Source: JAZGEG01 sp964346665 (GTDB lineage Archaea > Aenigmatarchaeota > Aenigmatarchaeia > QMZP01 > QMZT01). Taken from it: 40,062 nucleotides of DNA. The notes below the pieces were generated by a model. It was not told the origin of the DNA. It saw only the letters and a program-made list of their open reading frames with translations, and did no database searches. Position numbers and translations under genes: made by a program. This document shows, piece after piece, positions 39,570-40,062 of this stretch (the stretch's first letter is position 1; every line of letters starts with the position of its first letter). Where the stretch lies: contig CAYFVC010000035.1 in NCBI GenBank assembly GCA_964346665.1, positions 1-40,062 of the forward strand, in the 5' to 3' direction.

Positions 39570-40062
39570 TATCGTTGATTATCATTCTCGCGTCCGCTGC
39601 CTTAACGCCCTTGGAATCAACAAAAAGAGGGTTTATATCGAGCTCTTCCATTTTCTTCTCCTTCCACACCATGTCAGATACCTTTAGCAAAACATCTTCC
39701 AAGGCCTTGAAATTAACCGGTTTTTGCCCGCGAACCCCTTTCAATATCTCGTAGCCTTTTATTTCAGAAATCATCTCCTTAGCGTCTTTCCTTTCGATGG
39801 GGATTATTCTGAAGCTAACGTCTTTGAATACCTCAACGAATATCCCTCCCAACCCGAACATTATGACCGGTCCGAACTGCGGGTCTTTTTTTGACCCTAT
39901 TATACATTGTCTCCCCTCTCTAATCATCTCTTGAACGAGAATTCCCAGTATTTTCGCATTCTTGTCGTACTTCCTAGCGGATTTCATCATCTCTTCGAAA
40001 CCTTTCGAAACTCCTTCCTCGTTTTTCAGGTTTAGGATAACCCCCCCGGCCTCTGTTTTGTG
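39559..40062 (-). CDS. ADP-forming acyl/acetyl-CoA synthetase, C-terminal ATP-grasp part (5' end outside window)
   Basis: The frame is open to the window edge; 167 residues are visible. HKTEAGGVILNLKNEE, VQEMIREGRQCIIGSKKDP, FGPVIMFGLGGIFVEVFKDV and MEELDINPLFVD are hallmarks of the ATP-grasp beta part of ADP-forming acetyl-CoA synthetase. This enzyme converts acetyl- or acyl-CoA, ADP and Pi to the acid, CoA and ATP, a common archaeal route to substrate-level ATP. Whether it is a separate beta subunit or the end of an alpha-beta fusion cannot be told from here. It leads the minus-strand operon whose downstream genes are small membrane proteins. Confidence 0.93.
   Translation of the reverse strand, partial: HKTEAGGVILNLKNEEGVSKGFEEMMKSARKYDKNAKILGILVQEMIREGRQCIIGSKKDPQFGPVIMFGLGGIFVEVFKDVSFRIIPIERKDAKEMISEIKGYEILKGVRGQKPVNFKALEDVLLKVSDMVWKEKKMEELDINPLFVDSKGVKAADARMIINDRRR

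Overview
The window is archaeal. Several genes have AT-rich TATA elements about 25-30 nt upstream of their start codons (leaderless style), arginine is mostly AGA/AGG, and there are class III (prepilin-type) signal peptides, an archaeal MinD, a short XPF/ERCC4 nuclease, a CDKAL1-type tRNA methylthiotransferase and an ADP-forming acyl-CoA synthetase. The very large surface proteins and small membrane genes suggest a DPANN-like lineage, but that placement is inference. Coding density is very high. No gap exceeds 300 bases (the longest, 20460-20574, is about 115 nt). I saw no rRNA, tRNA, CRISPR array or insertion sequence.

Region 1 (1-20459, plus strand) encodes a cell-surface assembly. The first gene enters from the left edge already open and encodes at least 4308 residues: an extremely sequon-rich, repeat-built ectodomain, one transmembrane helix near the C terminus, and then a cytosolic HerA/FtsK-type ATPase with intact Walker A and B motifs. 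A 514-residue soluble coiled-coil protein follows. Overlapping it by 4 nt is a 1979-residue type I membrane protein with a signal peptide, Ig/NEW3-like repeats, a helical stalk, a TM helix and a short cytosolic tail. That tail carries a roughly 50-residue helical-hairpin motif (SHOCT-like) that also occurs three times in the coiled-coil protein, suggesting direct contact.

Region 2 (20575-28417, plus strand) holds a possible winged-helix protein, a MinD ATPase with a C-terminal amphipathic helix, a small TM/coiled-coil protein and three large coiled-coil proteins (639, 1096 and 289 aa), the last three joined by ATGA stop/start overlaps. My main hypothesis is that regions 1 and 2 form one envelope-spanning apparatus: surface fibres, a motor ATPase, MinD-type positioning and a cytoplasmic coiled-coil scaffold, possibly for adhesion, host contact or secretion. 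I do not recognise it as a named system.

Region 3 (28491-30707) has glmS, whose product feeds UDP-GlcNAc synthesis and could support glycosylation of the sequon-rich surface proteins, and a small four-helix membrane protein. Region 4 (30688-36048, minus strand) has the tRNA methylthiotransferase, an AT-rich helix-turn-helix protein that looks foreign, and a tightly packed five-gene pilin-like operon. Divergent from that operon is the ERCC4 nuclease (36144-36821). Region 5 (36824-40062, minus strand) has a DUF1846 protein and an operon running from an ADP-forming acyl-CoA synthetase (truncated by the window edge) through a YdjM-like membrane hydrolase to two small membrane or coiled-coil proteins.
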